A stretch of DNA of 54,990 nt, from contig MPMO01000029.1 in the NCBI GenBank assembly GCA_002238555.1, positions 1 to 54,990 of the forward strand, given 5' to 3'. The position numbers and the translations under genes are program-made. Each line of letters begins with the position of its first letter. Position 1 is the stretch's first letter. Positions 7,706 to 16,247 of the stretch are shown here, piece by piece. A model generated the notes under the pieces. It saw only the letters and a list, made by a program, of their open reading frames with translations, ran no database searches and had not been told where the DNA came from. Source of the stretch: Caldilineaceae bacterium bin34. Its GTDB lineage: Bacteria > Chloroflexota > Anaerolineae > Caldilineales > Caldilineaceae.

Positions 7706-9259
7706 TCACCAGTAGCCCGTTGGCACATCTCGCCACGAATCCGAGTACCGCTTGGCATCCTGGGCATCCGGTTGCGCTTCGGCCGCGTCTCTCAGGGCTT
7801 GGAGCTTATCCGTGGTCTCCTCGGATCCGCTATCGGCAGCTTGGGCCTTGAAGTCGGCTTCCTTCGGCAAGGGCACCGGCACCGGTTCGTAAATCGGATT
7901 TTCCCAGTCCGATTCGCCCATCTCCTGCCAAAGGGTGCGGATGAAATCCACGGCAAGGTCCAGGCCGGGGGCCTCCCGCCTGTGGCTGCTGGGGTACATC
8001 TCTGCGACATACCGGCGGTAGGCATCACGGCACACATCCTGTTGGGACAGGGCATCGAGTGTGGGCACCAAGCCGTCCAGCAGGTTGTCCATGTGGCCTT
8101 GAACGAGGGCTTGCCGCACCATGCGGGGGAGGTGTCTCTTGTCTGTCCACTTCCCCAAGTCGTGAACATGGCGCATGTCCTGGTGATTGCGGCCGGGGTG
8201 CATGAGTGTCAGTGCATGCAACTTGCCCAGCATTGTGACCCAGGCAGCCACACACGGATACCGAGGGATTAGGACTTCCAACCGATCCGACACGACGGGC
8301 AGGGAATGAATGGGGCGTGCTTCCCAGACGGGTGTGAATCTGGCAAACATCACCTCAACCTTCAAACGCTCGGTGTGCCCCTGTGACACTTGAGATGGAT
8401 ATTCCACAAAGGCGCGTTGCACCGGCGGTCCAATGCGAAACTGTGACAATCCGGGCACGACGCGGGCTCCCGGAATGTTGGGCAACACCCACTGTTGGAT
8501 GGTTTGCAACAGGTGGTTATGCACTTCCCGTTGTTTCTCCGTCGAGGTATCCGGAGGGAACGCATCCCCCAAGAACCAGAAGTCCACGTCTTCCGAAAAT
8601 CGGGGCGACTGTTGCCACGCCTTCACCAAGCTCGTGCCGCCTGCGAATAGGAGACACCCGTTTTGTGGCCAAGGGGCGAGCCCCAGGCCCTGCAACACGG
8701 AGTTGACACGGACATCCTTTTCGACACGGAGGGGAGACAGGTCCAGTTGCTCGGCCCTACGGCACAGCTTCTGCGGATCGTGTATCTCCGTGGCCGTGAA
8801 GCCAACATCCGTTGTGTGCTCCATCAAGTCTCCTTGGTACTCGGTGTAGGCGCCCCCGTGATTCCACAGGAGGGAAAGGTGCACAGGTTCCTCAACCCCG
8901 ATGGCTTCAAAGTTGGGCACACCCCAAACTCCCTCGCGTCCCTTCGTCTCATGGAAGCGGAAGTGGTCGCGTTCCTGGCGGCTGACACAGGTGGGCACCC
9001 CCTCACGTTGCAACAGGGACAGGGTTAGCTGTCGCAGCGAAGCGTAGGGCAAGGGGTATTCGAACCCGGCCACGTAATGGATGGGAAACCAAATGCCGTC
9101 CGCGGGGGAACCCACCCGGCGCTCCCTGGCCAGGCGGTCCAAGGCCCGATCCACGTCGATTGCCGAACCAAACCGATTCAGTTCGCCACGCCGAAAGATG
9201 CGCTCTTCCGGGCGGGCGGATTCCATGAAGGTCAGGATTTCTTCTTCCAGGCCAGACAC
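7706..9259 (-). CDS. AbiEi-like winged helix fused to AbiEii-type nucleotidyltransferase toxin
   Basis: 517 aa. Residues about 1-65 look like the winged-helix domain of AbiEi/DUF6088 antitoxins (RGELNRFGSAIDVDRALDRL, then ARERRV). From about residue 165 the sequence is AbiEii: LSPLRVEKDVRVNSVLQGLG, then the nucleotidyltransferase core LLFAGGTSLVKAWQQSPRFS followed by EDVDFW, with the GGTSL(x)K and D-x-D residues intact, and a KLHALT helix further on. In type IV toxin-antitoxin systems these domains are two genes; here both are on one chain with no stop between. The start is GTG 9259 with GGTGG close upstream. The toxin half would nucleotidylate tRNA or another acceptor during phage infection; the N-terminal half could restrain it and autoregulate. 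Confidence 0.7.
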   Translation of the reverse strand: MSGLEEEILTFMESARPEERIFRRGELNRFGSAIDVDRALDRLARERRVGSPADGIWFPIHYVAGFEYPLPYASLRQLTLSLLQREGVPTCVSRQERDHFRFHETKGREGVWGVPNFEAIGVEEPVHLSLLWNHGGAYTEYQGDLMEHTTDVGFTATEIHDPQKLCRRAEQLDLSPLRVEKDVRVNSVLQGLGLAPWPQNGCLLFAGGTSLVKAWQQSPRFSEDVDFWFLGDAFPPDTSTEKQREVHNHLLQTIQQWVLPNIPGARVVPGLSQFRIGPPVQRAFVEYPSQVSQGHTERLKVEVMFARFTPVWEARPIHSLPVVSDRLEVLIPRYPCVAAWVTMLGKLHALTLMHPGRNHQDMRHVHDLGKWTDKRHLPRMVRQALVQGHMDNLLDGLVPTLDALSQQDVCRDAYRRYVAEMYPSSHRREAPGLDLAVDFIRTLWQEMGESDWENPIYEPVPVPLPKEADFKAQAADSGSEETTDKLQALRDAAEAQPDAQDAKRYSDSWRDVPTGYW

Positions 9260-9294
9260 TGTTCACCACCAGCATCAAGGAAGGCTTCGCCGGG

Positions 9295-9400
9295 CCTCAG
9301 TGTACACAGTCAAGCGAAGCCGCGATGCCTCAACCGGCGCATTGTTTTCCGTTTTGAGGACGTGGATGTCTACGATGTAAAGTCGACTACCACTGATGAG
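9295..9400 (+). pseudogene. Decayed HigB (RelE-like) toxin 3' end
   Basis: Just before higA the plus strand reads RRIVFRFEDVDVYDVK, close to the C-terminus of HigB toxins (RICFRWxDGDAYDVEIVDYH). A VYTVKR fragment in another frame slightly upstream could be the preceding strand. The first two thirds of the toxin are missing and the remaining part is frameshifted. Confidence 0.4.
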
Positions 9401-9412
9401 AGGGGAACCGCG

Positions 9413-9706
9413 ATGCCGATGAACAATCCACCGCACCCTGGAATGGTGGTGCGGGTGTCCTGCCTGGAACCGCTCGACCTCAGTGTCACCGAAGGTGCGC
9501 GGGCCCTGGGTGTGAGTTGTCAGGCCCTCTCGAACCTGGTCAACGGCCGTGCGCAGATTTCCGGCGACATGGCGATTCGTCTGGCCAAGGCCTTTGGCTC
9601 GACTACGGCATCGTGGATACGCCTGCAGGCGGCCTACGATGTCGCTCAGGCCCAGTCAAGCGGCCGGGTTGCATCCCATCAACTTACGGAGACGGACCAT
9701 GATTGA
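9413..9706 (+). CDS. higA: HigA-type HTH antitoxin
   Basis: 97 aa from ATG 9413 with GAGGGG upstream. HPGMVVR near the N-terminus, then the XRE-type helix-turn-helix GARALGVSCQALSNLVNGRA, ISGDMAIRLAKAFGSTTASW and the terminal LQAAYDVAQAQ are the standard HigA/VapI order. The domain neutralises a HigB mRNA interferase and represses its own operon, but the toxin upstream is only a remnant, so this is an orphan. Its last 8 nt overlap the start of the sialidase-like gene, which is not the usual neighbour. Confidence 0.8.
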   Translation: MPMNNPPHPGMVVRVSCLEPLDLSVTEGARALGVSCQALSNLVNGRAQISGDMAIRLAKAFGSTTASWIRLQAAYDVAQAQSSGRVASHQLTETDHD

Positions 9707-10745
9707 GAAGTTCACCATTAGCCGTGACGATGCCATCTACGAAGCATGGCCCGATGTGGTCCTGACCCCTTCGGGCAAACTGCTCTGTGTCTTCGCGGAG
9801 TGTACGCACCACCATGATCGGTCCTACACTCGCATCATGCTGACCGAGTCCAAGGATCGAGGTCGAACCTGGACCCCCAAACGCCCTCTGACCGACGGTA
9901 CGCAAGGGTTGCCCTACTACAACTGCGGTCGCATCATGCGTTTGAGCGACGGCCGCTACGTGATCATCGTTGACAAGGTATACGACCGCGGCGAAGGCGG
10001 AGGCCGCGTACTGCTGTACTTCAGTGAGGATGAAGGCCAAACCTGGAGCGAGCCCATCGAAACCCCCGCCCGAGGCATCGTGCCGGACAAACTGCTTGAA
10101 CTTGATTCGGGCCGCTGGATTCTGTCCTGCCACGACAGGGAGGCCGGTTTCGGGTATCTGGTGCAGCGGCTGTGGTATTCGGATGATCAGGGGGCAACCT
10201 GGTCCGAGCCGGTGGTGGTCGGACGACAGGAGGGACTGAACCTGTGCGAGGTGTCGATTCTGCCCTGTAACGATCAGGTGTTGGTTGCCTTCATGCGGGA
10301 GAACTCCTTCCAGGGCTGGGACTGCTTCAAGGCCATTTCCCGCGACAACGGCGAAACCTGGGGTGAGCTGATCAAGTTTCCCCTGCCGGCCTGCCATCGT
10401 CCCGTTGCCGGCTGGTTACAGAATGGACAGATCATGATCACGCACCGCTTCATCCAGGGCGGCAGGCGCGGCTTCTTCGGCGGGCATCAGAACTTCTTCG
10501 CGGCCTTGACCGATGTGGAGTCGGCGTTGGCACCCACCCGCGACGATGCACAGACGCGCATTCTGCCCATCGACTTTGATCGCTCTGCCGAGAGCGACAC
10601 GGGGTACTCGGGCTGGGTGCAGTTTGACGACGGCGAGATTTACATTGCCAACTACGTCCTTGACGATGCGCCGAAGGGGCAGATCCGGGGATATTCGCTG
10701 CGGATGGAGGACTTTGTTTTCCCAACAGTCCAGAACCTGTGCTGA
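9699..10745 (+). CDS. Sialidase/BNR-repeat family protein
   Basis: 348-aa six-bladed propeller protein. Four Asp-boxes are visible: SKDRGRTW (51-58), SEDEGQTW (109-116), SDDQGATW (161-168) and SRDNGETW (214-221). No signal peptide is present, so it acts in the cytoplasm or is a non-secreted relative. The frame is open to 9549 but ATG 9699 begins the conserved part. The family includes exo-sialidases and related glycosidases; catalytic residues cannot be assigned confidently by eye. The start codon lies inside the end of higA (8-nt overlap), implying translational coupling to an antitoxin, which is odd for a glycosidase and may be an accident of insertion. Confidence 0.75.
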   Translation: MIEKFTISRDDAIYEAWPDVVLTPSGKLLCVFAECTHHHDRSYTRIMLTESKDRGRTWTPKRPLTDGTQGLPYYNCGRIMRLSDGRYVIIVDKVYDRGEGGGRVLLYFSEDEGQTWSEPIETPARGIVPDKLLELDSGRWILSCHDREAGFGYLVQRLWYSDDQGATWSEPVVVGRQEGLNLCEVSILPCNDQVLVAFMRENSFQGWDCFKAISRDNGETWGELIKFPLPACHRPVAGWLQNGQIMITHRFIQGGRRGFFGGHQNFFAALTDVESALAPTRDDAQTRILPIDFDRSAESDTGYSGWVQFDDGEIYIANYVLDDAPKGQIRGYSLRMEDFVFPTVQNLC

Positions 10746-10748
10746 AAG

Positions 10749-10893
10749 TCAAACCTCGATGGTCGTAGGCACAAAGCTTTGCTGCCAAGGTGTTTGGTCT
10801 CGGATCACCGCGTCCAGGAGGAAGAGCGACCTGTCCATGGCCGCGACGAGTGCCACCTTCTTGGGCTTGTCCCGACCGCGCACCGAGTCCTTC
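10749..10893 (-). pseudogene. IS110-like transposase 3' remnant
   Basis: Read on the minus strand, RGRDKPKKVALVAAMDRSLF followed by LLDAVIRDQTPW ends at TGA 10749-10751. This matches the C-terminal end of IS110/IS116 transposases (GKPxKVALVAxMRKLLxxLNAxxRDxxPW). The preceding catalytic and transposase_20 regions cannot be followed in any frame, so this is a fossil. Confidence 0.45.
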
Positions 10894-11681
10894 CAGGAAC
10901 TCGTGGCTTGGCGACATTTGCCGTATGTCCCCCATCATGGCTTGACCGCGGTGTCGGGAGGCCTGGGCCGCGGGGTGGGTGGCACTACCGGCGGGACGTG
11001 AATTGGGTTGCCCCCGTCCTGACGCTACCCGTGCGCGACTTGGTAGCCCAATCCGACAGGTCACTGGCACGATTGGGTGCACTGCACGCGGGACGATACT
11101 GTTTCCGAGGGGCCAATCGTCCGGGGGCTGGTTCAGACGGTTGCCAAAGCCGCGGGCACGGCTGACGGAGGTCTCGAGGAGGGGGTTGGAGTGCTCAACT
11201 TCCGACATCTGATGGCAGACGCCATGGCTTGATGTCCACGCGCAGGATATTCCCACGCTTGGAGGTGCCGATGACCTTCTCGGACCGGCATCAACGAAAC
11301 TGAAATCATGTCCCTTGCCGCACCTGCGGGATCGGGCCCTGGCGATGCCGGTGGCTTGCATGAGAACAGCCTGCCTGTGGACGGGCGGCAACATGGTCCA
11401 GTTGCCAGTGATGTGTGACGGGAACCGCACATATCTACTCGCCTGAGCCGGCGCGGAGAGGTATGACGCACATACAACGGCTTGGCCATACCCTCGCCAC
11501 CAATCGGGCAGGACAGGCTCCTGTGTCTCACCACGGCAACCACGGATTGGTATTCGACACGGTTGCTGAACAGGCACTTCCAAACTCCGGTTCCCCGTGA
11601 AGTACACTACGCCCGAATGTTCACGCGGGGATATTGCTACTCATTACGAAACCGACCATCATGAGCGTCCCGGAGATTACC
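10894..11681. other. Gene-free stretch, probably decayed mobile DNA
   Basis: No intact gene. The long minus-strand open frame here has unconserved low-complexity content. The stretch lies next to the IS110-like fragment and contains a motif at 11281-11308 that recurs near 20900, so I read it as degraded transposon sequence. Confidence 0.35.
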
Positions 11682-12740
11682 ATGACCAACCGGCAGGAAG
11701 ACGATCTGTTAATTGAAGCAGAGGCGGACGAAGAATCCGTGCCTCAAACCCACAGATTGGAGTTCATGCAGTATCCAGCCGACTATACCCTACGCGTGCT
11801 ATTCGACAAGTGGGAACGCGGCCAACTGTTGATCCCCAACTACCAGCGGGGATTCGTTTGGAGCCATACCCAGGCAAGTCGCCTTGTCGAGAGTTTCCTG
11901 CTGGGACTGCCGATTCCCCAAATTTTTCTGTTGCAACCCTATTCGGGTCACACCCTAGAGGTTGTTGACGGCCAACAACGGCTGTCCACAATCGCTCAGT
12001 TCTTTTCCGGAGATTCGCCAAAATGGGGAAAGTTTCCGCTTCGGGGGGTGATGGCCATCTGGGACGGACGAACGTATTCTGATCTGACACTGGAAGATCA
12101 GCAAACGCTTGATGATGCAGTACTGCGATCCATTATCATCCGTCCTGTCCAACGTGAAGGCGTGTCAAGCATCTACAGCATTTTTGAAAGGTTGAATACG
12201 GGAGGGACCCAACTGAGTGCGATGGAGATACGGCGTGCCGTGTGCAGTAAGGAGGCGTATGCCTTCCTGGAGCGCCTGAATTGCAATTCCGACTGGCGAG
12301 GCATACTTGGCACCAACCAGCCGCATCCCAGGCTGCGGGATGTCGAGTTGGTGCTGAGGGTGCTTTCCTTGACCGAGCGTTGGCGCGACTACAAAAAGCC
12401 GATGAAGTCATTCATGACCAGCTACATGGAACACATCGACACCTTGGATCAGAATTCGTTGACCGAATTGGAACAGTCCTTCAGCCGTACTTGCGAGTTG
12501 GTGAAAGCCTCCTTGGGCGATCGTCCCTTCCACTTGCGCAGCCAGCTCAATGCGGCGGCCCTGGACTCCGTAATGGCGGCCTGCGGAGGCAGAAGCGAGA
12601 TCAGTGAGGATCAGCTTACCGAGGCGTTCGGCCGGTTGCGGGAAGACGAAGAATTCCAACAACTGGTTACCCACACCACCGGTACGGAGACCGCGGTGCG
12701 TCAAAGAATAGAACTGGTCGGGGCACTGCTGGAGCAGTAG
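11682..12740 (+). CDS. DUF262 domain protein (ParB/GmrS-like)
   Basis: 352 aa from ATG 11682, which has GGAG 6 nt upstream; ATG 11661 is in frame but has no such site. The DUF262 core is clear: IPNYQRGFVW (51-60), DGQQRLSTI (96-104) and FERLNTGGTQLSAMEIRRAV. The DGQQR motif is the ParB-like nucleotide-binding site found in GmrSD/BrxU/SspE-type type IV restriction proteins and many defence genes. There is no C-terminal DUF1524 HNH nuclease, so this protein alone is not a complete type IV enzyme. It is followed after 10 bp by a HEPN gene, so the two probably work as a nucleotide sensor plus RNase effector. Confidence 0.75.
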   Translation: MTNRQEDDLLIEAEADEESVPQTHRLEFMQYPADYTLRVLFDKWERGQLLIPNYQRGFVWSHTQASRLVESFLLGLPIPQIFLLQPYSGHTLEVVDGQQRLSTIAQFFSGDSPKWGKFPLRGVMAIWDGRTYSDLTLEDQQTLDDAVLRSIIIRPVQREGVSSIYSIFERLNTGGTQLSAMEIRRAVCSKEAYAFLERLNCNSDWRGILGTNQPHPRLRDVELVLRVLSLTERWRDYKKPMKSFMTSYMEHIDTLDQNSLTELEQSFSRTCELVKASLGDRPFHLRSQLNAAALDSVMAACGGRSEISEDQLTEAFGRLREDEEFQQLVTHTTGTETAVRQRIELVGALLEQ

Positions 12741-12750
12741 GAGTGTTTCC

Positions 12751-13242
12751 ATGTTTCTCAGCCATGCCTACCAAGTGATTGAAGACTGCCAGGAGCATAT
12801 TGAGCATATCCGGGCCAATCCTGATCTGAACCCGGCCATCGAGGTGTATCTGGCTGCCTATGCCAACTTGCAGCTATGCGCCGACATCGAGCGTCAATTG
12901 GTTGAACTGTTCAGCAGCGGTCTTGCTGCAAAGTGTCAAGGCACAGTTGCCACCGAGTTTATTCTGAGTGCATGCAAGAGTCGTGTGCGGAGCGCCACCT
13001 ACCAAGGCATGTACGAAATGTTCAAACATTTCGATCCGCAGCAACGGCAGGAGTTTCAAGAAACTGTACACAAGGAACTTGGCAACGCGCGCATCGAAGC
13101 CCTGGCATCCGCTGTCAATGCGCGGAACCGTGAGGCGCACGGTGATGGACAAATCCGGTCTTCCATGACCGAGGTCGCATCGGCACTGGAAGTGGCGGAA
13201 GAACTACTGGGAATTGTCAGTCGTGTCATTGAAGAGGGTTAA
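12751..13242 (+). CDS. HEPN-domain protein (putative RNase)
   Basis: 163-aa all-helical protein. The HEPN catalytic motif R-x4-H is present as RNREAH (125-130), preceded by long helices, as in the RiboL-PSP/MAE_28990-type HEPN families found beside DUF262 genes. The start ATG 12751 is preceded by TAGGAG. HEPN proteins are metal-independent RNases or the RNA-binding half of toxin-antitoxin and anti-phage pairs. Coupling to the DUF262 gene (10-bp gap, same strand) suggests one defence unit; which of the two is the effector is inference. Confidence 0.65.
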   Translation: MFLSHAYQVIEDCQEHIEHIRANPDLNPAIEVYLAAYANLQLCADIERQLVELFSSGLAAKCQGTVATEFILSACKSRVRSATYQGMYEMFKHFDPQQRQEFQETVHKELGNARIEALASAVNARNREAHGDGQIRSSMTEVASALEVAEELLGIVSRVIEEG

Positions 13243-13837
13243 CCGGTTGCCGAAGGAGCCAGTCGGTACGGACTCGAGCGCACAGGAATCTTGCATTCTG
13301 TCCGCGAACCTCAGGTCAATGCAACCCGAGAGCCGCAGGGTCCATGTCGCTTGCGGATCACCCACAGGCGGCTGGATACCAACGTTCCCCAGCATTGACC
13401 GGGCACTGTCGTTGATGGTCTTGTGGCGACATCCTGTGCCGCGTGATCCCGGGCCGAAGGAGTCGACACCGGAGCAGTTGCGGCCACCTGTGGCTCTCCG
13501 CTAGGGAAGCTCCATCCGTCTGGTACCTTGGTCGTGCTCGGCATGCCGGTGCAGCGCGCAGACGAAGACACAGCGAAGGGGTCAGCAGGAGCACTCTGGT
13601 GCCGGGCAGGCTGGGTGGGCATGATGAACTTTGGTTGTGGCTTGATTCATGGCATCAGTCTGCTTGGCCTTCCGGCTCCCCGCTCCAAGTTGTACGAAGT
13701 CCAGCCAAGGTGCACGGCATGGATAAAAATGGAACGGAGGGTTGCAGGCGACAGGGTCTTGCCGCAGAACGCGCCGCCCGCGGGAAGCCACTCGAAGGTT
13801 CGTTACCGTTGCTCGGCACCGTAGCGGGCGCGCGGCA
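13243..13837. other. Gene-free stretch
   Basis: Several short open frames on both strands but none with a ribosome-binding site or recognisable motif. I see no repeat or RNA gene in it. Confidence 0.4.
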
Positions 13838-15643
13838 CTATTCCCGCGGCGGCGCGGTTTCCGGGTCCCTTTCCCCTGCGTTCAAGGTTGCCAAGTTGTC
13901 GGTCCGGCATTCCAGGCGGGGAGGGTTTCCCTGTGTGCGATGGAAGGCGAGTCCGACCGCAATCACTTCCCGGTCCGTGTCCTGGTGTTCACGTCCGTAG
14001 CCCCGGTCCCTGATTTGGCGTAGGGCCTCATGGATGGGTCGATTAAATTTCACCTCGAAAATGTAAACGCGGTCTCCGACATGCACCACGTGGTCGGCGC
14101 GCCCGCCCCAGTTGGAATGCTCTGCCTGTGCCGGCAGTTCCATCAGTCGGAACAGGGCTTGCATCAGCACGCGGAAGCTGGCCTCGCCCTGCAGGTTTTC
14201 GTGGGCGAAGCCGAACACGAAGGTTTCCAGGCGTGCGGCGAAGCCCGGAACGTCTCCCCGTTCCAGATGCGTGCGCAGTTCGGCGAGCACGCGGCCGTCC
14301 CGTTCGGGGGCGAGTTCCCCCAGCCCCAGAATGTCGTAGGTCCACGATTCGGCGACTTCGCGGTTGGGGAAGTCGAGGTAGGCCGGTTCGCTGTCGGCAC
14401 TTCGGTGCCACGTGTAATAGCCGGTCTCCAGCATGAGGAGGATCGGATCGGGTCGGTTCAGGTCCGCAAGACCCGGAGATGGCCGCGGTTCCCGCCCGCC
14501 CGTCGCAGACAGGGCCTGGTGCGTGTCCGCGGCCAGCCGTACGATGAGACCGGGGTGCCCCGACTCGCTCCAGGCCGCGGGCCAACGGCCCGCCGCGGCC
14601 TGGGCGCGCAGAGCCTCGTTTTCGAGCGTGTACTCCAGACCGCGGATCAGGGTGAACGGGTTGTAGACGCGGGGCGTGCCAGGGTGGGGTGCGAAGCAGT
14701 AGCCGTTGTACTGTTCCCGCCACGCATCCAGCATGTTCTGTCCCCTGAACCGCGGCTCCAGGCGTTCCAGTTCATCCCGGTGGGGTGCCAGGTGCAGAGC
14801 CACCTCGTCCTCCGTGAACCCGCAGAGCGCGCCATACCGGGGCAGATCGGAAATGTCGAGGAAATTGTTGGCCGCCGAGAACAGGTGGGCTCGTGCAAAG
14901 CGTGTGATGCCGGTCACGAAGGCCCCGTAGAGCCACCCTTCGTCGTCCTTCAGCACGCGGAAAAAGTCGCGCAGTTCCTCGACCGCGGACTCCAAGGGAC
15001 GGTCGGTCCCAATGTGTTTGACAATAGGCGCGTCGTACTCGTCCACCAGGACCACGGGGCGGCGGCCGTAGGCTTCTCTCAGGCCTTGGATTAGGGCGGT
15101 CAGCATGTCGGCGGGAGGCTGATTGGGGGGAGGACCGAAGCGGTCGGATACGGTCCAGTTTCCCGACCGATGCCCCCATAGACCCGCCACCTGCCACAGG
15201 TAGGCCTGCAGGGCGCTACGGGTGTCGGCGGGCGTGGGGGCCGAGGCCCGGGACAGGTCCAGCCGGATTACGGGGTGCCAGCCATGGCTGCCGTGCAGAT
15301 CTTCCGCCTCCAAACCCTCCCACAGCCAAGGCGGACTGGTCCAGCCCGCGGGCATGCCGTCCAAGTTCGCGGTCAGGCCTTCAGGGTTGGTGTCATGGTC
15401 CGGCGGCAACCCCTGGAACCACGCCTCGAGCATGTTGACTAGTAGTGTCTTGCCGAAGCGGCGCGGACGCGCCAGGAACTGGTGGCGGTGGGCCAGCAGG
15501 GGTGGGGCACCCGTGTCGAAGCGGGGTGGCATCGTGGCCAGCAGGTGCCGAAAGAACCCTGTCTTATCGACGTAGAGGCCCCCGACCCAGCGGATGGCGA
15601 CAAAGGACGCCTCGCTGGCATGCAGGGCGGGGAGATGGTTCAT
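13838..15643 (-). CDS. AAA-ATPase-like protein with C-terminal PD-(D/E)XK nuclease domain
   Basis: 601 aa from ATG 15643. The N-terminal domain is the 'predicted AAA-ATPase' (PF09820 type): VDKTGFFRHLL, then the modified Walker A RPRRFGKTLLVNMLEAWF and Walker B RPVVLVDEYDAPI. The C-terminal 100 residues carry a PD-(D/E)XK core: a D in GGRADHVV and then VYIFEVKF. These proteins occur in many copies in some genomes and behave like a cellular P-loop/nuclease pair of unknown function, perhaps anti-phage or linked to DNA ends. Neighbours are gene-free on both sides, so it appears to be a single-gene insert. Confidence 0.8.
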   Translation of the reverse strand: MNHLPALHASEASFVAIRWVGGLYVDKTGFFRHLLATMPPRFDTGAPPLLAHRHQFLARPRRFGKTLLVNMLEAWFQGLPPDHDTNPEGLTANLDGMPAGWTSPPWLWEGLEAEDLHGSHGWHPVIRLDLSRASAPTPADTRSALQAYLWQVAGLWGHRSGNWTVSDRFGPPPNQPPADMLTALIQGLREAYGRRPVVLVDEYDAPIVKHIGTDRPLESAVEELRDFFRVLKDDEGWLYGAFVTGITRFARAHLFSAANNFLDISDLPRYGALCGFTEDEVALHLAPHRDELERLEPRFRGQNMLDAWREQYNGYCFAPHPGTPRVYNPFTLIRGLEYTLENEALRAQAAAGRWPAAWSESGHPGLIVRLAADTHQALSATGGREPRPSPGLADLNRPDPILLMLETGYYTWHRSADSEPAYLDFPNREVAESWTYDILGLGELAPERDGRVLAELRTHLERGDVPGFAARLETFVFGFAHENLQGEASFRVLMQALFRLMELPAQAEHSNWGGRADHVVHVGDRVYIFEVKFNRPIHEALRQIRDRGYGREHQDTDREVIAVGLAFHRTQGNPPRLECRTDNLATLNAGERDPETAPPRE

Positions 15644-16247
15644 TGATTGCCGATCTTCCGGATGCCGTCAAGCGGGCCGCGAATTCTAGCAGGCCCTTCC
15701 ATGCAGGCTTGTGGCCGCGCGGGGTATGACCAGGACGCTTGAATCCAAGTTGAGGGTATTGGTGGGTTTGAGCGGCCACTGGCGGGGGCCTTCGGATGCG
15801 GGAACCGTCTGTACCGCCCCCGGATATGCAGTTGGAAGGACAACGGCCGCATGTGCCGGGGCCGCGGTGACGGCCATGTGGTGCCGGACCATCCTGAACA
15901 GGGTAAGGGCAGTTCAACAACAATCCGGTCCGGACTTGGCGATTAGCACAGTTCCTACCCCTTGGCACGACCCATTGAGCTGGTTCAGTCGTCATGTCGC
16001 GTGGTTCCTTGGACAGAGTGTGTAGACATGAGGAAGCAAGTAGCCGTTAAGCCTGTGGGCGATCTTCGCGGCTACATCGTCCTTTCACTGAGCTCCCGCC
16101 ACACGCTGCGCGACGTCATGCACCGCCTCTTGTCTCTTGTCTGTCCTCTCAGGATCCGGTCGGCAGGGGTTATACAATCCGCGTTGCGACCCTTCCCGGC
16201 ACCGGCTTTGTGCCGATGCCCCGCTCCACACATGTGAAGGCGTGTTC
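15644..16247. other. Gene-free stretch
   Basis: About 600 bp between the divergent AAA-nuclease and MNT-HEPN genes. No conserved frame, repeat or RNA gene is visible; it probably contains the promoters of both genes. Confidence 0.4.

Noticed and set aside
11682..12740. DUF262 gene as an SspE restriction protein for the phosphorothioation system
   Set aside because: SspE carries a C-terminal DUF1524 HNH domain, which is absent; it is also about 14 kb from the ssp genes and paired with a HEPN gene.
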